Assembly (NCBI GenBank): GCA_946555455.1
Contig: CAMNSU010000001.1
Coordinates: 119,017-183,016 of the forward strand
From: an uncultured Clostridia bacterium
GTDB lineage: Bacteria; Bacillota; Clostridia; RUG12999
Length of the DNA stretch: 64,000 nucleotides
Direction of reading: 5' to 3'
Position numbers and translations under genes: made by a program. Positions 19,042 to 29,037 of the stretch are shown one piece after another. Each line of letters starts with the position of its first letter. Positions within the stretch are counted from its first letter, which is position 1. The notes under the pieces are model-generated. The model was not told the origin of the DNA. It made no database searches and saw nothing but the letters and a program-made list of their open reading frames with translations.

Positions 19042-19148
19042 TTTGAAAAGGGGGAATCAAGACAAAAATTTCGACGAAATCCGCCGTCTGCGGTGCAAAG
19101 CGTTGTTTCATGCGGAGGGTTACACGCTGCTTGCCCCTATTTTTCAAA
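19042..19148. repeat. 107 bp imperfect inverted-repeat element
   Basis: Outer arms TTTGAAAAGGGGG (19042-19054) and CCCCTATTTTTCAAA (19134-19148), with CAAG/CTTG just inside. It contains GGGGGAATCAA, identical to the core of the palindrome at 21185-21211, and GCCCCTAT, shared with the one at 31985-32012. Probably a diverged member of the same mobile or structural repeat family. Confidence 0.45.
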
Positions 19149-19272
19149 AACAACGCACCAAATTCCCGCGGCGGCATATAGTAGTAGTGTAAATATAATT
19201 CCTGGGAAATTCTCCATCTAGGCACACAATAACAAATACATACAATAATAGAACTACAAATATTATTGATAC

Positions 19273-19317
19273 AAAAAAGATTCCCGAAATTGCAAAGCAA
19301 TTTCGGGAATCTTTTTT
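19273..19317 (-). terminator. Bidirectional terminator after the nitroreductase gene
   Basis: Perfect 15 bp stem GATTCCCGAAATTGC / GCAATTTCGGGAATC, loop AAA, with six A before and six T after. It starts five bases after the nitroreductase stop codon. Confidence 0.9.
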
Positions 19318-19321
19318 GTAT

Positions 19322-19855
19322 CTATCCATTCCAAACTTCAAACGAAACGATTTCTTCCATGGATTTACGCGGACGCGCCGCGGGACTTTCTGCCGGAACG
19401 CCAAGCGGCGTGAGCGCGACCACACGCACCTCCGGCGGAATCTCCAGCAACCGCCGCACCGCGTCTTCATCAAACGCGCCGACCCAGCAGGTACCCAATC
19501 CCAACGCATGTGCCGCCAAAACAAGCTGCTGCATGGAAATGCCGCAATCTGTCATGTAGTAAGGTTTGCCGGCGCGGTTGCCACTGTCCTCCGGAAGTGC
19601 ACACAAAACAATGACGTAGGGCGCCGCCCGATATGCTGTCTCGTCCGGATTCATACCCACCGCTTCGCCCAGTGCCAGACGGCGCGCCGTATCTTCTACG
19701 ACAATATATCGCCAGCACTGTTTATTTTTCCAAGACGGCGCAAGCCGCGCCGCTTCCAACACCTTCATCAGCGTTTCCCTGCCAACCGGCGCGTCCACAT
19801 ATTGACGGATACTGCGGCGGGAGGCTGCCGCTTCCAACAAATCCATTTTTATCAT
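19322..19855 (-). CDS. Nitroreductase-family FMN oxidoreductase
   Basis: Flavin enzyme that reduces nitro compounds, quinones or other electrophiles with NAD(P)H; the real substrate is unknown. 177 residues. The N-terminal SRRSIRQYVDAPV binds FMN phosphate. Further family marks are ARLAPSWKNKQCWRYIVV, then GISMQQLVLAAHALGLGTCW and ALTPLGVPAE near the end. It is the last of three oxidoreductase or aminotransferase genes running left (flavin reductase, aminotransferase, nitroreductase), 27 nt after the aminotransferase. Confidence 0.92.
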   Translation of the reverse strand: MIKMDLLEAAASRRSIRQYVDAPVGRETLMKVLEAARLAPSWKNKQCWRYIVVEDTARRLALGEAVGMNPDETAYRAAPYVIVLCALPEDSGNRAGKPYYMTDCGISMQQLVLAAHALGLGTCWVGAFDEDAVRRLLEIPPEVRVVALTPLGVPAESPAARPRKSMEEIVSFEVWNG

Positions 19856-19882
19856 CAGTCCTTTTCCTGTTCAAATCACAAA

Positions 19883-21163
19883 TTAGTTTGCCAGCAATTT
19901 TTCCACGCTTGCCAGCCGCACACACAGAACAAACAATTCCATTGCCAATTCCAGTTCGCCCACCGACGGATAGGTCGGCGCAATACGGATATTGGCGTCG
20001 TCCGGATCCTTTTTATAGGGGAACGTTGCTCCCGCGCCGGTCAGCACCACGCCCGCTTCGCCGCACAGTTGTACCACCCGTGCCGCACAGCCCGGTATGG
20101 TATCAAAGGAGATGAAATAGCCGCCTTTGGGGCTGCACCACGTACCAATCCCATACGGCGCGATTTCCTTGTCCAGCCAGCGCAGTACCACCTCAAATTT
20201 CGGACGAATGATATCCGCATGTTTTTTCATATGCTCCCGCACGCCCTGTGCATTCCGGAAAAACCGCACATGGCGCAGTTGGTTGAGTTTATCGTGTCCA
20301 ATCGTTTGAATGGTCATTTGCTGCATAATGCTGTCGATATTTGTTTTGGATGCCGCCACCGCCGCCACACCGGAACCAGGGAAGCTGATTTTTGACGTGG
20401 AGCAAAATTCATATACAATATCAGGGTTGCCCGCCTTTTTGCATTCCTCCATGATGTTCAGCAGCGTGTCGCCGTCGTCATATAAATCATGCACCATATA
20501 GGCGTTGTCCCAAAAAATACGGAAATCTTCCGCCGCCGGTTTCAAACGTGCAAAACGGCGCACGGTTTCATCAGAATATGTAATGCCCTGCGGATTGGAA
20601 TATTTGGGGACACACCAAATCCCTTTGATTAGCGCATCTTCGCTCACCAATTTTTCCACCATATCCATATCAGGACCGTTTTCCGACATGGGAACCGGAA
20701 TCATTTCAATGCCAAAATATTCGGTGATGGCAAAATGGCGGTCATAGCCCGGCACGGGACACAGGAATTTCACCTTGTCATATTGACACCACGGTTTGCT
20801 GCCCAGCACGCCGTGTGTCATCGCGCGAGACACGGAATCATACATTACGTTCAGGCTGGAATTGCCATAGATAATAATTTCCTCGGGCGATACGTCCAGC
20901 AAATCCGCCAGCATTTGTTTCGCTTCCGGAATTCCGCTGAGCAGTCCATAGTTACGACAGTCGATTCCGCTTTGGCAGTGCAGTTCCTCGCCGCTGTGCA
21001 GCACATCCATCATGCCCATGGAAATATCCAGTTGTTCCGCGCCCGGTTTGCCGCGCGACATATCCAGCGACAATCCGCGCGCCTTGAACGCGTCATATGC
21101 CGCTTGCAGTTTTTCTTTTTCTATTTTCAGTTGTTCTTCGCTCATCTCCCGATAGTTTGCCAT
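19883..21163 (-). CDS. PLP-dependent aminotransferase, aspartate aminotransferase type Ic-like
   Basis: Fold-type I aminotransferase, probably making aspartate/glutamate from oxo-acids. 426 residues. The N-terminal GLSLDMSRGKPGAEQLDIS and YGLLSGIPEAKQMLADLL, NSSLNVMYD, CPVPGYDRH, PKYSNPQGITYSDETVRR, and the PLP lysine in STSKISFPGSGVA (near residue 252) match the group of aspartate aminotransferases found in actinobacteria and Clostridia rather than classical AspC. Two palindromic repeats lie in its 105 nt leader, between it and the flavin reductase gene upstream. Confidence 0.9.
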   Translation of the reverse strand: MANYREMSEEQLKIEKEKLQAAYDAFKARGLSLDMSRGKPGAEQLDISMGMMDVLHSGEELHCQSGIDCRNYGLLSGIPEAKQMLADLLDVSPEEIIIYGNSSLNVMYDSVSRAMTHGVLGSKPWCQYDKVKFLCPVPGYDRHFAITEYFGIEMIPVPMSENGPDMDMVEKLVSEDALIKGIWCVPKYSNPQGITYSDETVRRFARLKPAAEDFRIFWDNAYMVHDLYDDGDTLLNIMEECKKAGNPDIVYEFCSTSKISFPGSGVAAVAASKTNIDSIMQQMTIQTIGHDKLNQLRHVRFFRNAQGVREHMKKHADIIRPKFEVVLRWLDKEIAPYGIGTWCSPKGGYFISFDTIPGCAARVVQLCGEAGVVLTGAGATFPYKKDPDDANIRIAPTYPSVGELELAMELFVLCVRLASVEKLLAN

Positions 21164-21184
21164 TGTTTCGTTTCCTCCCCTTTA

Positions 21185-21211
21185 GGCGCGGGGGAATCAA
21201 CCCCATACGCC
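21185..21211 (+). repeat. 27 bp palindromic repeat upstream of the aminotransferase
   Basis: GGCGCGGGGGAATCAACCCC continuing into ATACGCC, preceded by TA. The arms pair as GGCG.GGGG / CCCC..CGCC around AATCAA. It forms a pair with the copy at 21243-21268; together they span 84 bp bracketed by TA. Confidence 0.55.
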
Positions 21212-21242
21212 CTGTATATGATAAATTTTTGCCTTGTGCCTA

Positions 21243-21268
21243 GGCATAAGATTCGACTTTTGTTTGCC
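21243..21268 (-). repeat. 26 bp palindromic repeat overlapping the flavin reductase stop codon
   Basis: Minus strand: GGCAAACAAAAGTCGAATCT then TATGCC, bracketed by TA on both sides. The upstream TA belongs to the TAG stop codon of the flavin reductase gene. Confidence 0.6.
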
Positions 21269-21780
21269 TATCCTTTCACCAATACGTCCTGAATTTCCGC
21301 AACGTACATGGCATGGTAATCATTGTTTGCATAGTTCGCGCCCACCAGCGACTCGTCGATAAACGATTCCGGCGTCATCTCCTGCCGGTACAGCTTGCGG
21401 CACACCAGCACCGTTTCCGCTTCTTCAAAATAGGGCGTTGCGCCGTCGTGCGCCACACTCAAGCCGGATTTTGCAATTTTATCTTCGTCCCGCCCCGAAA
21501 CGGTTCCGAGATAGGACAATGTTTTTTTATAGTCCTGCGGCAGCACAGAAAGCGAAAACGTTTCCGCGTTGTCGATAAATTCTTTGGTATACCGCTGCGG
21601 ACGGATAAATACATAGACCACATTGCGGTTCCACAGCACCCCAACGCCGCCCCAGCTTGCCGTCATGGTGTTTACTTTCCCTTCTTTTTCCGCCGTGACC
21701 AGCATCCAGTCTTTCCCAATCATGTGAAACGGGTTGTTTCGGAGTTCCTCCGGACTGATTTTGTGAAATGTTTCCTGCAT
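21268..21780 (-). CDS. Flavin reductase-like FMN-binding protein
   Basis: Split-barrel FMN-binding protein of the flavin reductase family; probably an NAD(P)H:flavin oxidoreductase of unknown partner. 170 residues from the ATG at 21780, which has AAAGGA about 10 bases upstream; an in-frame start eight codons earlier lacks an SD. Typical segments are WMLVTAEKEGKVNTMTASWG, FIRPQRYTKEFIDNAETFSL and LVCRKLYRQEM. It lies 82 nt downstream of csoR and may be partly co-transcribed with copA-csoR. Confidence 0.88.
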   Translation of the reverse strand: MQETFHKISPEELRNNPFHMIGKDWMLVTAEKEGKVNTMTASWGGVGVLWNRNVVYVFIRPQRYTKEFIDNAETFSLSVLPQDYKKTLSYLGTVSGRDEDKIAKSGLSVAHDGATPYFEEAETVLVCRKLYRQEMTPESFIDESLVGANYANNDYHAMYVAEIQDVLVKG

Positions 21781-21861
21781 GTTTCTCAAGTCCTTTCTGC
21801 ACAAATTTTTACCGTCGCGCTAAACGCGGCGGCAAAAAAACCGTTCTATATTATTCTATTC

Positions 21862-22125
21862 TCATTTGAGCAGTTTGTCAATAAGAATTGTGAGTTCTTG
21901 TATTTTCTCTTCCGTATCGCCCGTGCGGATAGCCTCCTGCACGCAGCTTTGCAAATGCGCCGTCAACACCTGTACGCCCGCTTTTTTCAGCACCGCCTGC
22001 GCCGCCAAAAGCTGGTGGGAAATGTCCATGCAATATTGGTCTTCCTCCACCATTTTAATAATGCCGTCCACCTGTCCGCGCGCTGTTTTCAGCAGCCGCA
22101 GTACCGTTTGTTTATCTGCTTTCAC
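21862..22125 (-). CDS. csoR: Copper-sensing repressor CsoR
   Basis: Copper(I)-responsive repressor of the DUF156 family; releases the operator when Cu(I) binds. 87 residues, all-helical. The Cu(I) ligand triad is present: Cys32 (DQYCMD), His57 and Cys61 (TAHLQSC). It starts 14 bases inside the end of copA, so the two are translationally coupled and it controls its own operon through a palindromic C/G-run operator in front of copA. Confidence 0.93.
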   Translation of the reverse strand: MKADKQTVLRLLKTARGQVDGIIKMVEEDQYCMDISHQLLAAQAVLKKAGVQVLTAHLQSCVQEAIRTGDTEEKIQELTILIDKLLK

Positions 22126-24397
22126 CTTGCACGTCCCCTTTCCGGTATCTCGGACGGAACCGCCGCAGACGCAGCGCGTTCGTCACCACGCACACCGAAC
22201 TCAAACTCATTGCCGCCGCCGCAAACATGGGACTGAGTTTCCAGCCCAGCATGTGATAGAACACGCCCGCCGCCAGCGGAATACCAATGCAATTATAGAA
22301 AAATGCCCAGAATAAATTTTCTTTGATGTTGCGCAATACGGCGCGTCCCAATTGCAGCGCCGCCGCCACGCCGCGCAAATCGTCCCGCATTAAAATCATG
22401 TCCGCCGATTCCGCCGCGATTTCCACACCGCCGCCCATAGCAATTCCCACGTCCGCACGCATGAGCGCCGGCGCGTCGTTTACGCCGTCGCCCGCCATGG
22501 CGACTTTTTCGCCGCCGCTTTGCAGTGCGCGCACTTTTTCTTCCTTATCCTGCGGCAGCACGCCCGCAAACACTTCGTCCACACCGACCTGCCGCGCCAC
22601 AGCGCGGGCGGTGCGTTCATTGTCGCCTGTCAGCATGACGGTCTTAACGCCCATATGCCGCAGGGTATCTATCGCCTGACGGCTGGTTTCCTTGACGGTA
22701 TCCGCCGCCGCAATCAGTCCCAGCAGTGTTTTTTCTGTTCCGATATAAAGCGGCGTTTTGCCCTGTTCCGCCAATTCTGCCGCTTTCGCTTCCATGGCGC
22801 CCATTGCAATGCCTTGCTGCTGCATGAGCGCCGCGTTGCCCGCGCTGATACGCCTGCCGTCCAGCACCGCCGTCACGCCCGCGCCCGCAACACTTTGAAA
22901 TTCCTGCACTGCCGCGGGGGTGATACCGTTTTCTTTTGCTTTTTCCAGCACCGCCTCCGCCAGCGGGTGTTCGCTCTGCGCTTCCAGCGCCGCTGCCGCC
23001 GCCAGCACCTCCTGCTCTGCCGCAGCGGCGGCGGGTAAAATATCCGTCACTTTGGGGTGTCCCTCCGTGATGGTGCCTGTTTTATCCAACACCACTGTTT
23101 TCACAGCGTGCGCCGTTTCCAGCGCCTGCGCTGTTTTCACCAAAACGCCCTGCTCCGCGCCTTTGCCGGTACCCACCATGATAGCGGTCGGCGTAGCAAG
23201 CCCCAGCGCGCAGGGGCAGGATACCACCAGCACGGCAATGGCGGAGGAAATCGCAAAGGACACACCTGCGCCCAATACCAGCCACACCACCGCCGTCACC
23301 GCCGCAATGCTCATCACCACCGGCACAAACACGCCGCTCACCTTGTCCGCCAGCCGCGCAATGGGCGCTTTGGTTGCGCCCGCCTGTTCCACCAGTTTCA
23401 CAATCTGCGAAAACGTGGTGTCCTGCCCGACCTTTTCCGCGCGGAACCGAAACGACCCGCTGCCGTTCATGGTCGCGCCCGTCACCGCGTCGCCCGGCTG
23501 TTTTTCCACCGGCATACTCTCACCCGTGATGACCGACTCGTCCACCGCCGAACTGCCCTCTGTCACCGTGCCGTCCACCGGAATTTTCCAGCCCGGTTTC
23601 ACCACAAGAATGTCGCCCACAACAACGTTTTCCACGCCGATTTCCGTCTCCTGACCGTCCCGCACCACCACAGCGGTCTGCGGCGCCATTTTCATCAGCG
23701 ATTTCAGCGCGTCCGCCGTTTTGTCCTTGGAGCGTGCTTCCAGAAATTTTCCCACCGTCACCAGCGTCAAAATCATGGCGGCGGATTCAAAATAGACGTC
23801 GTGGCGGTATTGCTCCACCAACGCCATGTTTTGATGTCCTGCTCCGTATGCCACGGCAAACAGCGCCCACAGTCCATAGACCAGCGCCGCGCCGGAACCG
23901 ACCGCAATGAGCGTGTCCATATTGGGCGCGCCTTTTATCAGCCGCCGGAAACCGTGTACAAAATAGCTGCGGTTCAGCACCAGCACAGGAAGCGTCAGCA
24001 AAAACTGCGTGAGCAATTGTACCGACGCGTTTTCCGCTCCCTCCAAAAAGAAGGGCTGCGGCAAGTGCAGCATGTGTCCCATGCTGACATACATCAGCAC
24101 TGCCAAAAACAGAACAGACCATATCAGCCGCGTTTTCACCGCCGTCTGACCGCCGTCCTCCGGCGCGGCGGCTTGGGTCTCCGCGCTTCCCTGCGCTTTG
24201 GCATGATATCCGCCTTTTTCCACTGCCTTGCAAATTTGCTTTTCTTTGACCGCGCCCTCGTCATAGTCCACCGTCATGGTGTTTTGCAATAAACTAACGG
24301 ACACGTCCTGCACGCCGTCCAGCTTGCCCACGGCTTTTTCCACATAAGAACTGCACGCGCTGCACGTCATACCCGTTACGTCAAATGTTTGTTTCAT
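22112..24397 (-). CDS. copA: Copper-exporting P-type ATPase
   Basis: P1B-type ATPase that pumps Cu(I) out of the cytoplasm. 761 residues. One N-terminal heavy-metal domain (1-70) with GMTCSACSS (Cys12, Cys15), eight predicted membrane helices, the actuator GES motif (VITGESMPV), the intramembrane metal site CPC in [13 protein letters not shown], the phosphorylated DKTGT, HP motif SEHPLA and [12 protein letters not shown]. The C-terminal [11 protein letters not shown] and MSLSSVCVV helices carry the typical copper-site YN and MxxSS residues. It overlaps csoR by 14 nt, and an operator is present in the promoter region. Confidence 0.97.
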   Translation of the reverse strand: MKQTFDVTGMTCSACSSYVEKAVGKLDGVQDVSVSLLQNTMTVDYDEGAVKEKQICKAVEKGGYHAKAQGSAETQAAAPEDGGQTAVKTRLIWSVLFLAVLMYVSMGHMLHLPQPFFLEGAENASVQLLTQFLLTLPVLVLNRSYFVHGFRRLIKGAPNMDTLIAVGSGAALVYGLWALFAVAYGAGHQNMALVEQYRHDVYFESAAMILTLVTVGKFLEARSKDKTADALKSLMKMAPQTAVVVRDGQETEIGVENVVVGDILVVKPGWKIPVDGTVTEGSSAVDESVITGESMPVEKQPGDAVTGATMNGSGSFRFRAEKVGQDTTFSQIVKLVEQAGATKAPIARLADKVSGVFVPVVMSIAAVTAVVWLVLGAGVSFAISSAIAVLVVSCPCALGLATPTAIMVGTGKGAEQGVLVKTAQALETAHAVKTVVLDKTGTITEGHPKVTDILPAAAAAEQEVLAAAAALEAQSEHPLAEAVLEKAKENGITPAAVQEFQSVAGAGVTAVLDGRRISAGNAALMQQQGIAMGAMEAKAAELAEQGKTPLYIGTEKTLLGLIAAADTVKETSRQAIDTLRHMGVKTVMLTGDNERTARAVARQVGVDEVFAGVLPQDKEEKVRALQSGGEKVAMAGDGVNDAPALMRADVGIAMGGGVEIAAESADMILMRDDLRGVAAALQLGRAVLRNIKENLFWAFFYNCIGIPLAAGVFYHMLGWKLSPMFAAAAMSLSSVCVVTNALRLRRFRPRYRKGDVQGESR

Positions 24398-24410
24398 CTC
24401 ATCAACCTCC

Positions 24411-24462
24411 CCACCCCCCTGGGGTGTATTTTCAGTATATCAAATTATGTTTAGTATGTCAA
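24411..24462 (-). promoter_or_regulatory. copA promoter with CsoR-type operator
   Basis: Minus strand: -35 TTGACA (24457-24462), 17 nt spacer, -10 TATACT (24434-24439). Directly after it is ATACACCCCAGGGGGGTGG (24411-24429), a pseudo-palindrome of a C run and G run flanked by ATAC, the known form of CsoR sites. Its location over the start point fits repression; the G run also overlaps the SD. Confidence 0.85.
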
Positions 24463-24502
24463 GTCTCTCCATTTTTTATTTGCGTTTTGGCAGCGAATAT
24501 GC

Positions 24503-24508
24503 TATACT
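24503..24508 (+). promoter_or_regulatory. Extended -10 promoter of mnmG
   Basis: TGCTATACT (24500-24508) gives an extended -10 (TGnTATACT) with only a weak -35. It lies about 75 nt before the mnmG start and points away from copA. Confidence 0.55.
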
Positions 24509-24583
24509 AGTTATCAAAGAAGGGATATACTATTTTTAGTATTCGACAGCAGAATTTCAGAAATGGAAAGAGAATGAGGTCTT

Positions 24584-26485
24584 ATGGAAAAACAACAACA
24601 AACAGTGCCGCGCTGGGAAGCGGGCAGCTATGATATTGCGGTCATCGGTGGCGGACACGCGGGCTGTGAGGCGGCGCTTGCAAGCGCGCGGCTGGGCTGT
24701 TCCACGATTTTGTTCGCAATCAATCTGGACAGCATTGCCAACATGCCCTGCAACCCCAACATTGGCGGCACCGCCAAAGGGCATTTGGTGCGCGAAGTGG
24801 ACGCGCTGGGCGGCGAAATGGGTAAAGTGGCGGACAGAACGCTGATTCAGTCCCGTATGCTCAATTCCGGCAAAGGCCCTGCCGTGCATTCCCTGCGCGC
24901 GCAGATTGACCGCCGCGCTTACGGACGCGAAATGAAACATGTGCTGGAAACGCAGCAGGGTTTGCACGTCCGCCAAGGCGAAGTGACGGATATTTTATTC
25001 GGTGAGGACGGCAGTGTACAGGGCGTGGCGCTGCAAACAGGCGCGGTGTTCCGCTGCCGCGCGGCGATTATTGCCAGCGGTACCTATCTGAAAGGAAAAA
25101 TCATCATTGGCGAACTGCAATACAGCGGCGGGCCGGACGGCATGTTTCCGGCGGATTCTCTGTCCGCCTGTCTGCGGAACGCGGGAATTGAACTCATGCG
25201 TTTCAAGACCGGAACGCCCGCGCGCGTACGGCGCAGCAGTGTGGATTTTTCCGTCATGACCCCACAGGCGGGCGACGAGGAAATCGTCCCATTCTCTTTT
25301 GAAGATAAACAACCGCTGGAAAACAAGGTGTTGTGCTATTTGACGCATACCAATCCCGAAACGCACGACATCATTCGCCGCAACTTAGACCGTTCGCCGC
25401 TCTATGCCGGCATGATTGAAGGAATCGGCCCGCGCTACTGCCCTTCCATTGAAGACAAAGTTGTGCGGTTTGCGGACAAGCAGCAGCATCAGGTGTTCAT
25501 GGAACCCATGGGACTGGCGACGGAAGAAATTTATGTGCAGGGCATGTCCAGCAGTCTGCCGGAGGAAGTGCAGATTGAAATGATGCGTTCCATGAAAGGG
25601 CTGGAACAGGTGGAAATCATGCGCCCTGCCTATGCGATTGAATATGACTGCTGCAACCCCTTGCAGCTACAGCCCACGCTGGAATTCAAACATAACAAGG
25701 GACTCTATGGCGCGGGGCAGTTCAACGGCACCTCCGGCTATGAAGAAGCCGCGGCGCAGGGGCTGATTGCGGGTATCAATGCCGCGCGGAACCTACAGGG
25801 AAAAGAACCCATTGTTTTGAAACGCTCCGACGCATATATCGGGACGCTGATTGACGATTTGGTGAACAAAGGCACGCGCGAGCCGTACCGCATGATGACG
25901 TCGCGCAGCGAATACCGGCTGTTGCTGCGGCAGGATAACGCCGACGAACGGCTCACGCCGCTGGGACACGAAATCGGGCTGATTAGCGAGCAGCGTTATC
26001 AAATATTTTTGGATAAATGGGCGCAGATTCGGGCGGAGGTGCAGCGGCTGAAAAAGACCACGCTTGCGCCAAGCGAATCCGTAAACGCCTATCTTGCCGA
26101 AAAAAATTCCACACCCATTTCCACCGGCATCAAGCTTGCCGATTTATTGCGCCGCCCTGAACTGGACTATGCGGATTTGACGCGCATGACGGATATGCCG
26201 CCGCTGCCCAAAGAGGTTTGGGAGGAAGCCGCGATTCAGGTGAAATATGAAGGGTATATCTCCCGTCAGGTGTCGCAGGTCGCGCAGTTTCAAAAGATGG
26301 AAAACAAAAAACTGCCGCCGGATATTGACTATACCACGCTCAAAGGTCTGCGGCTGGAGGCGCGCCAAAAATTGCAGGAGGTGCGTCCGCTGAATGTGGG
26401 ACAGGCGTCCCGCATTTCCGGCGTATCCCCCGCCGACGTGACGGCTCTGCTGATTTATCTGGAGCAGGAAAAAGGCCGGGAATAG
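24584..26485 (+). CDS. mnmG: tRNA uridine-34 5-carboxymethylaminomethyl modification enzyme MnmG
   Basis: With MnmE it installs cmnm5 on wobble uridine 34 of several tRNAs, using FAD and methylene-THF. 633 residues, typical. The FAD motif [19 protein letters not shown] is at about 21-39; the conserved [26 protein letters not shown] block follows. The ending, MLR-like helical tail ([20 protein letters not shown]), is intact and binds tRNA/MnmE. Monocistronic here, with a strong convergent terminator; the frequent neighbours mnmE and rsmG are absent. An SD-like GAAAGAG/GAGGT stands before the ATG. Confidence 0.97.
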   Translation: MEKQQQTVPRWEAGSYDIAVIGGGHAGCEAALASARLGCSTILFAINLDSIANMPCNPNIGGTAKGHLVREVDALGGEMGKVADRTLIQSRMLNSGKGPAVHSLRAQIDRRAYGREMKHVLETQQGLHVRQGEVTDILFGEDGSVQGVALQTGAVFRCRAAIIASGTYLKGKIIIGELQYSGGPDGMFPADSLSACLRNAGIELMRFKTGTPARVRRSSVDFSVMTPQAGDEEIVPFSFEDKQPLENKVLCYLTHTNPETHDIIRRNLDRSPLYAGMIEGIGPRYCPSIEDKVVRFADKQQHQVFMEPMGLATEEIYVQGMSSSLPEEVQIEMMRSMKGLEQVEIMRPAYAIEYDCCNPLQLQPTLEFKHNKGLYGAGQFNGTSGYEEAAAQGLIAGINAARNLQGKEPIVLKRSDAYIGTLIDDLVNKGTREPYRMMTSRSEYRLLLRQDNADERLTPLGHEIGLISEQRYQIFLDKWAQIRAEVQRLKKTTLAPSESVNAYLAEKNSTPISTGIKLADLLRRPELDYADLTRMTDMPPLPKEVWEEAAIQVKYEGYISRQVSQVAQFQKMENKKLPPDIDYTTLKGLRLEARQKLQEVRPLNVGQASRISGVSPADVTALLIYLEQEKGRE

Positions 26486-26510
26486 AACTCCGTCAATGAT
26501 TTGTCTACAC

Positions 26511-26555
26511 ATAAACGCAAGGAGCCGCCATAAACAGGCGGCTCTTTGCGTTTAT
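26511..26555. terminator. Bidirectional terminator between mnmG and a membrane protein gene
   Basis: Very stable stem of about 18 bp (ATAAACGCAA-GAGCCGCC / GGCGGCTC-TTGCGTTTAT) with a 7-base loop, placed between two convergent stop codons. Confidence 0.88.
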
Positions 26556-26558
26556 ATA

Positions 26559-27302
26559 TCACCAAATTTCGTAGAAAAAGAGAATTTCGTTCGTTTCTTC
26601 GTTCACTGCCAGACCGCGGGAAGAACCGTGGTTTCCAAACGGTGTGTCGCCGAGCAGGATAATTTCAAACGCGTCCGTCAATTCCCGTCCCTCCATGACG
26701 GAAATATCCGGCACCGTATAGTCCTGCCGGTACGCCTTTTGCTCTCCCGGCGGAATGACCGCCGCTGCCAGCGGTTCATATTTTTTACGGTATTTCGCAA
26801 TGTCTTTTTCTGTGGTTTCATACATCAGAAACATACGAAAACCGCCTTGCAAAAACTGCGGATTTTCCCAAAACGAAACGTTCTTCGCTTCTTTGGGGAT
26901 TTCCTTCGGAAAATGGCACATGGATTTTGACGGATAACCGTTTTGCCACAGCATTGCTCTGTATTCTCCCACGTCTGACGTGCCTTCCAGATATGTGTCA
27001 AAACCGCCTTTGAAGGCATACATCGCGCCAAAAACAAAATTTAAAATGATAGCGACCACCAGTGCGGCGGCAATAAGAATGTTCCACATGAGCGCCGTGC
27101 TTTTTTCCATTTTACCGCGCAGCCGCAGCGCATATACGCTTCCAAACAGCAGCAGCGGCAGCGCACAGACCAATACATAAATCCACGGAATTTGCCGCAT
27201 ATATCGCAGGACAAAATATATTTTATGTATTAGAAAGACTGCCGAAAGCACCGTTATACCGAGACAAAACGGCACTTTTTTTATTGCGGTTTTCACATTC
27301 AT
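26559..27302 (-). CDS. Membrane protein of unknown function
   Basis: Not recognised. 247 residues. Three hydrophobic segments (about 10-30, 40-60 and 70-95) are followed by a soluble region of 150 residues, probably outside the membrane, with conserved-looking PKEIPKEAKNVSFWENPQFL and IILLGDTPFGNHGSSRGLAV. It is 18 nt downstream of the copper-amine-oxidase-N-domain gene and probably in its operon, so a surface or envelope role is likely. Confidence 0.75.
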   Translation of the reverse strand: MNVKTAIKKVPFCLGITVLSAVFLIHKIYFVLRYMRQIPWIYVLVCALPLLLFGSVYALRLRGKMEKSTALMWNILIAAALVVAIILNFVFGAMYAFKGGFDTYLEGTSDVGEYRAMLWQNGYPSKSMCHFPKEIPKEAKNVSFWENPQFLQGGFRMFLMYETTEKDIAKYRKKYEPLAAAVIPPGEQKAYRQDYTVPDISVMEGRELTDAFEIILLGDTPFGNHGSSRGLAVNEETNEILFFYEIW

Positions 27303-27320
27303 ACCGTCACCCTCTTTTGC

Positions 27321-29015
27321 CTAATATCCGCAATCGTCCAGCTTCCATGGTGCGTCCTTGCTTTCCCGCACCAAAATCCAATTCCAATCGGTATATCGCA
27401 TGTTGCTGCTTAGCCCGCCCGGGGCGTTGTCCGCCGTATTAAAATGAGAGAACAACACAATGACGTTTTCCGGCTGCGCACCGTTATATGCGCCTCTGCC
27501 GGTTTGCATATAGCTTTCTATCACACGGTTTGACTGTTTTTCCTCATACCACAATTCTGTAAGCGTGCAATTTCCGAATCCTTTAAAACTCTCCAGCACG
27601 GTATTGATTGCCGCCTGAATTTCTTCTGCCGAAAATTTTTCTGAAGCGGAGACCGTCAGCGTTGCCTGCTCCGTATTTCCTGCCGCTCTTATCAGCGAAA
27701 ACAGCGGCGCTGTTTCTGACGCACAAATATCTGTTATATATAGCGGCTGCCGTCCGTCTTGCCGCAGCGATTCATCAGCAGGATAATAGAAAATATAGTT
27801 TCCGTGAATTTCCGCCGCGCCTGAAATACCGCTCAGCAGTTTCACTTGATATCCGTGCTGCAAATTGCACCGGTATAAATCGGCGGGACCCTCTTCCGGC
27901 GGCGTTTGATAAAACAAACGGCTGCCAACAATCCACAGTTCGGCTGCCCGCGCCGACCGGTATGCTTCCATTGATTCATAGACCGCGGTTTTGCTGTCGT
28001 AGCAGCCAATGCCTAAATACCGCAGCGGCGTTCTTTCATTCTTATATTCCGACATACCGTAATAAACCTTTTGGTCTGATGAAATATCCAGACAGGTCGT
28101 ATAACCATCATAGATTGTTTTCGTTTCCCCTGTTTCCATGGAATATTCCAACAGTTTGTTATTATGCATGTGAATATAATAAATCTTATCGCCCATCACG
28201 CGGTAGTCGCCGCACGGACTTTCTATGACCAATGTTTCGCCGCTGCCATCCAGATTCGCCCGATATAAGCTATGTGTGCGGTCGTTCTGTTTGCTGTAAT
28301 AAACATGACCGCCCGCAACCGTCGCCACTCCTACCGGAACCGCCGTGACTTGCTGTTCTTCTCCTGTTTGTATATTTTCGCGGCACAAATAAAACGCACT
28401 GTTATGATAATAGAGGAATCCATCTTCTACCTGCAAAGAATTGGTATATGCATGTGGTTCTTCTTCATAAATGCCCTGTTCCATGGATATTTTTTTGCCA
28501 TCTGTCCACATCATTGCGGTTCCCAGCATCGCAATATTCTGATACTGTCTCGGCGCCTGCGTCCTGTCAGGATTCGGGTTTTCTATATACACCGTGTTGC
28601 TGTCGCCGTCCCAAAACACATCATAGCCCGCAGCTGCCGCAATAAAACGCAGCGGTACCATGGTTCTGTCCTGTACCATTTGCACCGGCACCGAAAGCTG
28701 CGCAGTGGCGCTGCCTAAATATGCCCGCGACGCGCCGACGTCAACTTTCACATACGCGCTGTCTTTCACAGCCGTCACCAGTTGCCTTTCCTCGTCCCAA
28801 GAAACTTCATAGTCCAGCGCTTCCATCACTTTTCGCAGCGGCACCATGGTTCTGTTTTCCATTAACATTGGCGGCACGTCAAACGAAATGGCTTCATTTT
28901 CCAGTTTCACTTGAATCGCGTCGCCGACAGGTTCCGCCGCCTTTGCCGGCGCAATACCGCCCACGGAAAACAGACACATTGCCAACACCACTGCACTTCC
29001 GAACCATTTCTTCAT
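27321..29015 (-). CDS. Exported protein with copper-amine-oxidase-like N-terminal domain and a propeller-like region
   Basis: Secreted or cell-wall-associated protein of 564 residues. The ATG at 29015 is chosen because GGAGTGATG precedes it and a signal peptide follows (cleavage likely after PAKA). Residues about 30-145 hold two half-repeats with MVPLRKVMEALDYEVSWD and MVPLRFIAAAAGYDVFWD, the signature of the domain named after copper amine oxidase N termini. This is a wall-associated module common in Firmicutes and does not imply oxidase activity. The middle (about 170-460) has repeated YY-rich blades (VYYSKQNDRTHSLYRANLDG, KIYYIHMHNNKLLEYS) like DUF5050 propellers. The C-terminal 100 residues are unassigned. 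Confidence 0.82.
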   Translation of the reverse strand: MKKWFGSAVVLAMCLFSVGGIAPAKAAEPVGDAIQVKLENEAISFDVPPMLMENRTMVPLRKVMEALDYEVSWDEERQLVTAVKDSAYVKVDVGASRAYLGSATAQLSVPVQMVQDRTMVPLRFIAAAAGYDVFWDGDSNTVYIENPNPDRTQAPRQYQNIAMLGTAMMWTDGKKISMEQGIYEEEPHAYTNSLQVEDGFLYYHNSAFYLCRENIQTGEEQQVTAVPVGVATVAGGHVYYSKQNDRTHSLYRANLDGSGETLVIESPCGDYRVMGDKIYYIHMHNNKLLEYSMETGETKTIYDGYTTCLDISSDQKVYYGMSEYKNERTPLRYLGIGCYDSKTAVYESMEAYRSARAAELWIVGSRLFYQTPPEEGPADLYRCNLQHGYQVKLLSGISGAAEIHGNYIFYYPADESLRQDGRQPLYITDICASETAPLFSLIRAAGNTEQATLTVSASEKFSAEEIQAAINTVLESFKGFGNCTLTELWYEEKQSNRVIESYMQTGRGAYNGAQPENVIVLFSHFNTADNAPGGLSSNMRYTDWNWILVRESKDAPWKLDDCGY

Positions 29016-29037
29016 TACCATCACTCCATTCGGATTT

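Larger units (their letters stand above)
18965..19321. other. Intergenic region between the ParB/Noc-like gene and the nitroreductase
   Basis: No gene. It contains a -10-like TATACT upstream of the ParB/Noc gene (19022-19027, minus strand), an inverted-repeat region (19042-19148) and a bidirectional terminator (19273-19317). Confidence 0.5.

Noticed and set aside
19316..20395. 359-codon rightward frame opposite nitroreductase and aminotransferase
   Set aside because: Antisense shadow of two clear enzymes.
27321..29015. Copper amine oxidase activity
   Set aside because: Only the N-terminal wall-associated module is present; no catalytic domain with the topaquinone Tyr motif exists, and the middle is propeller-like.
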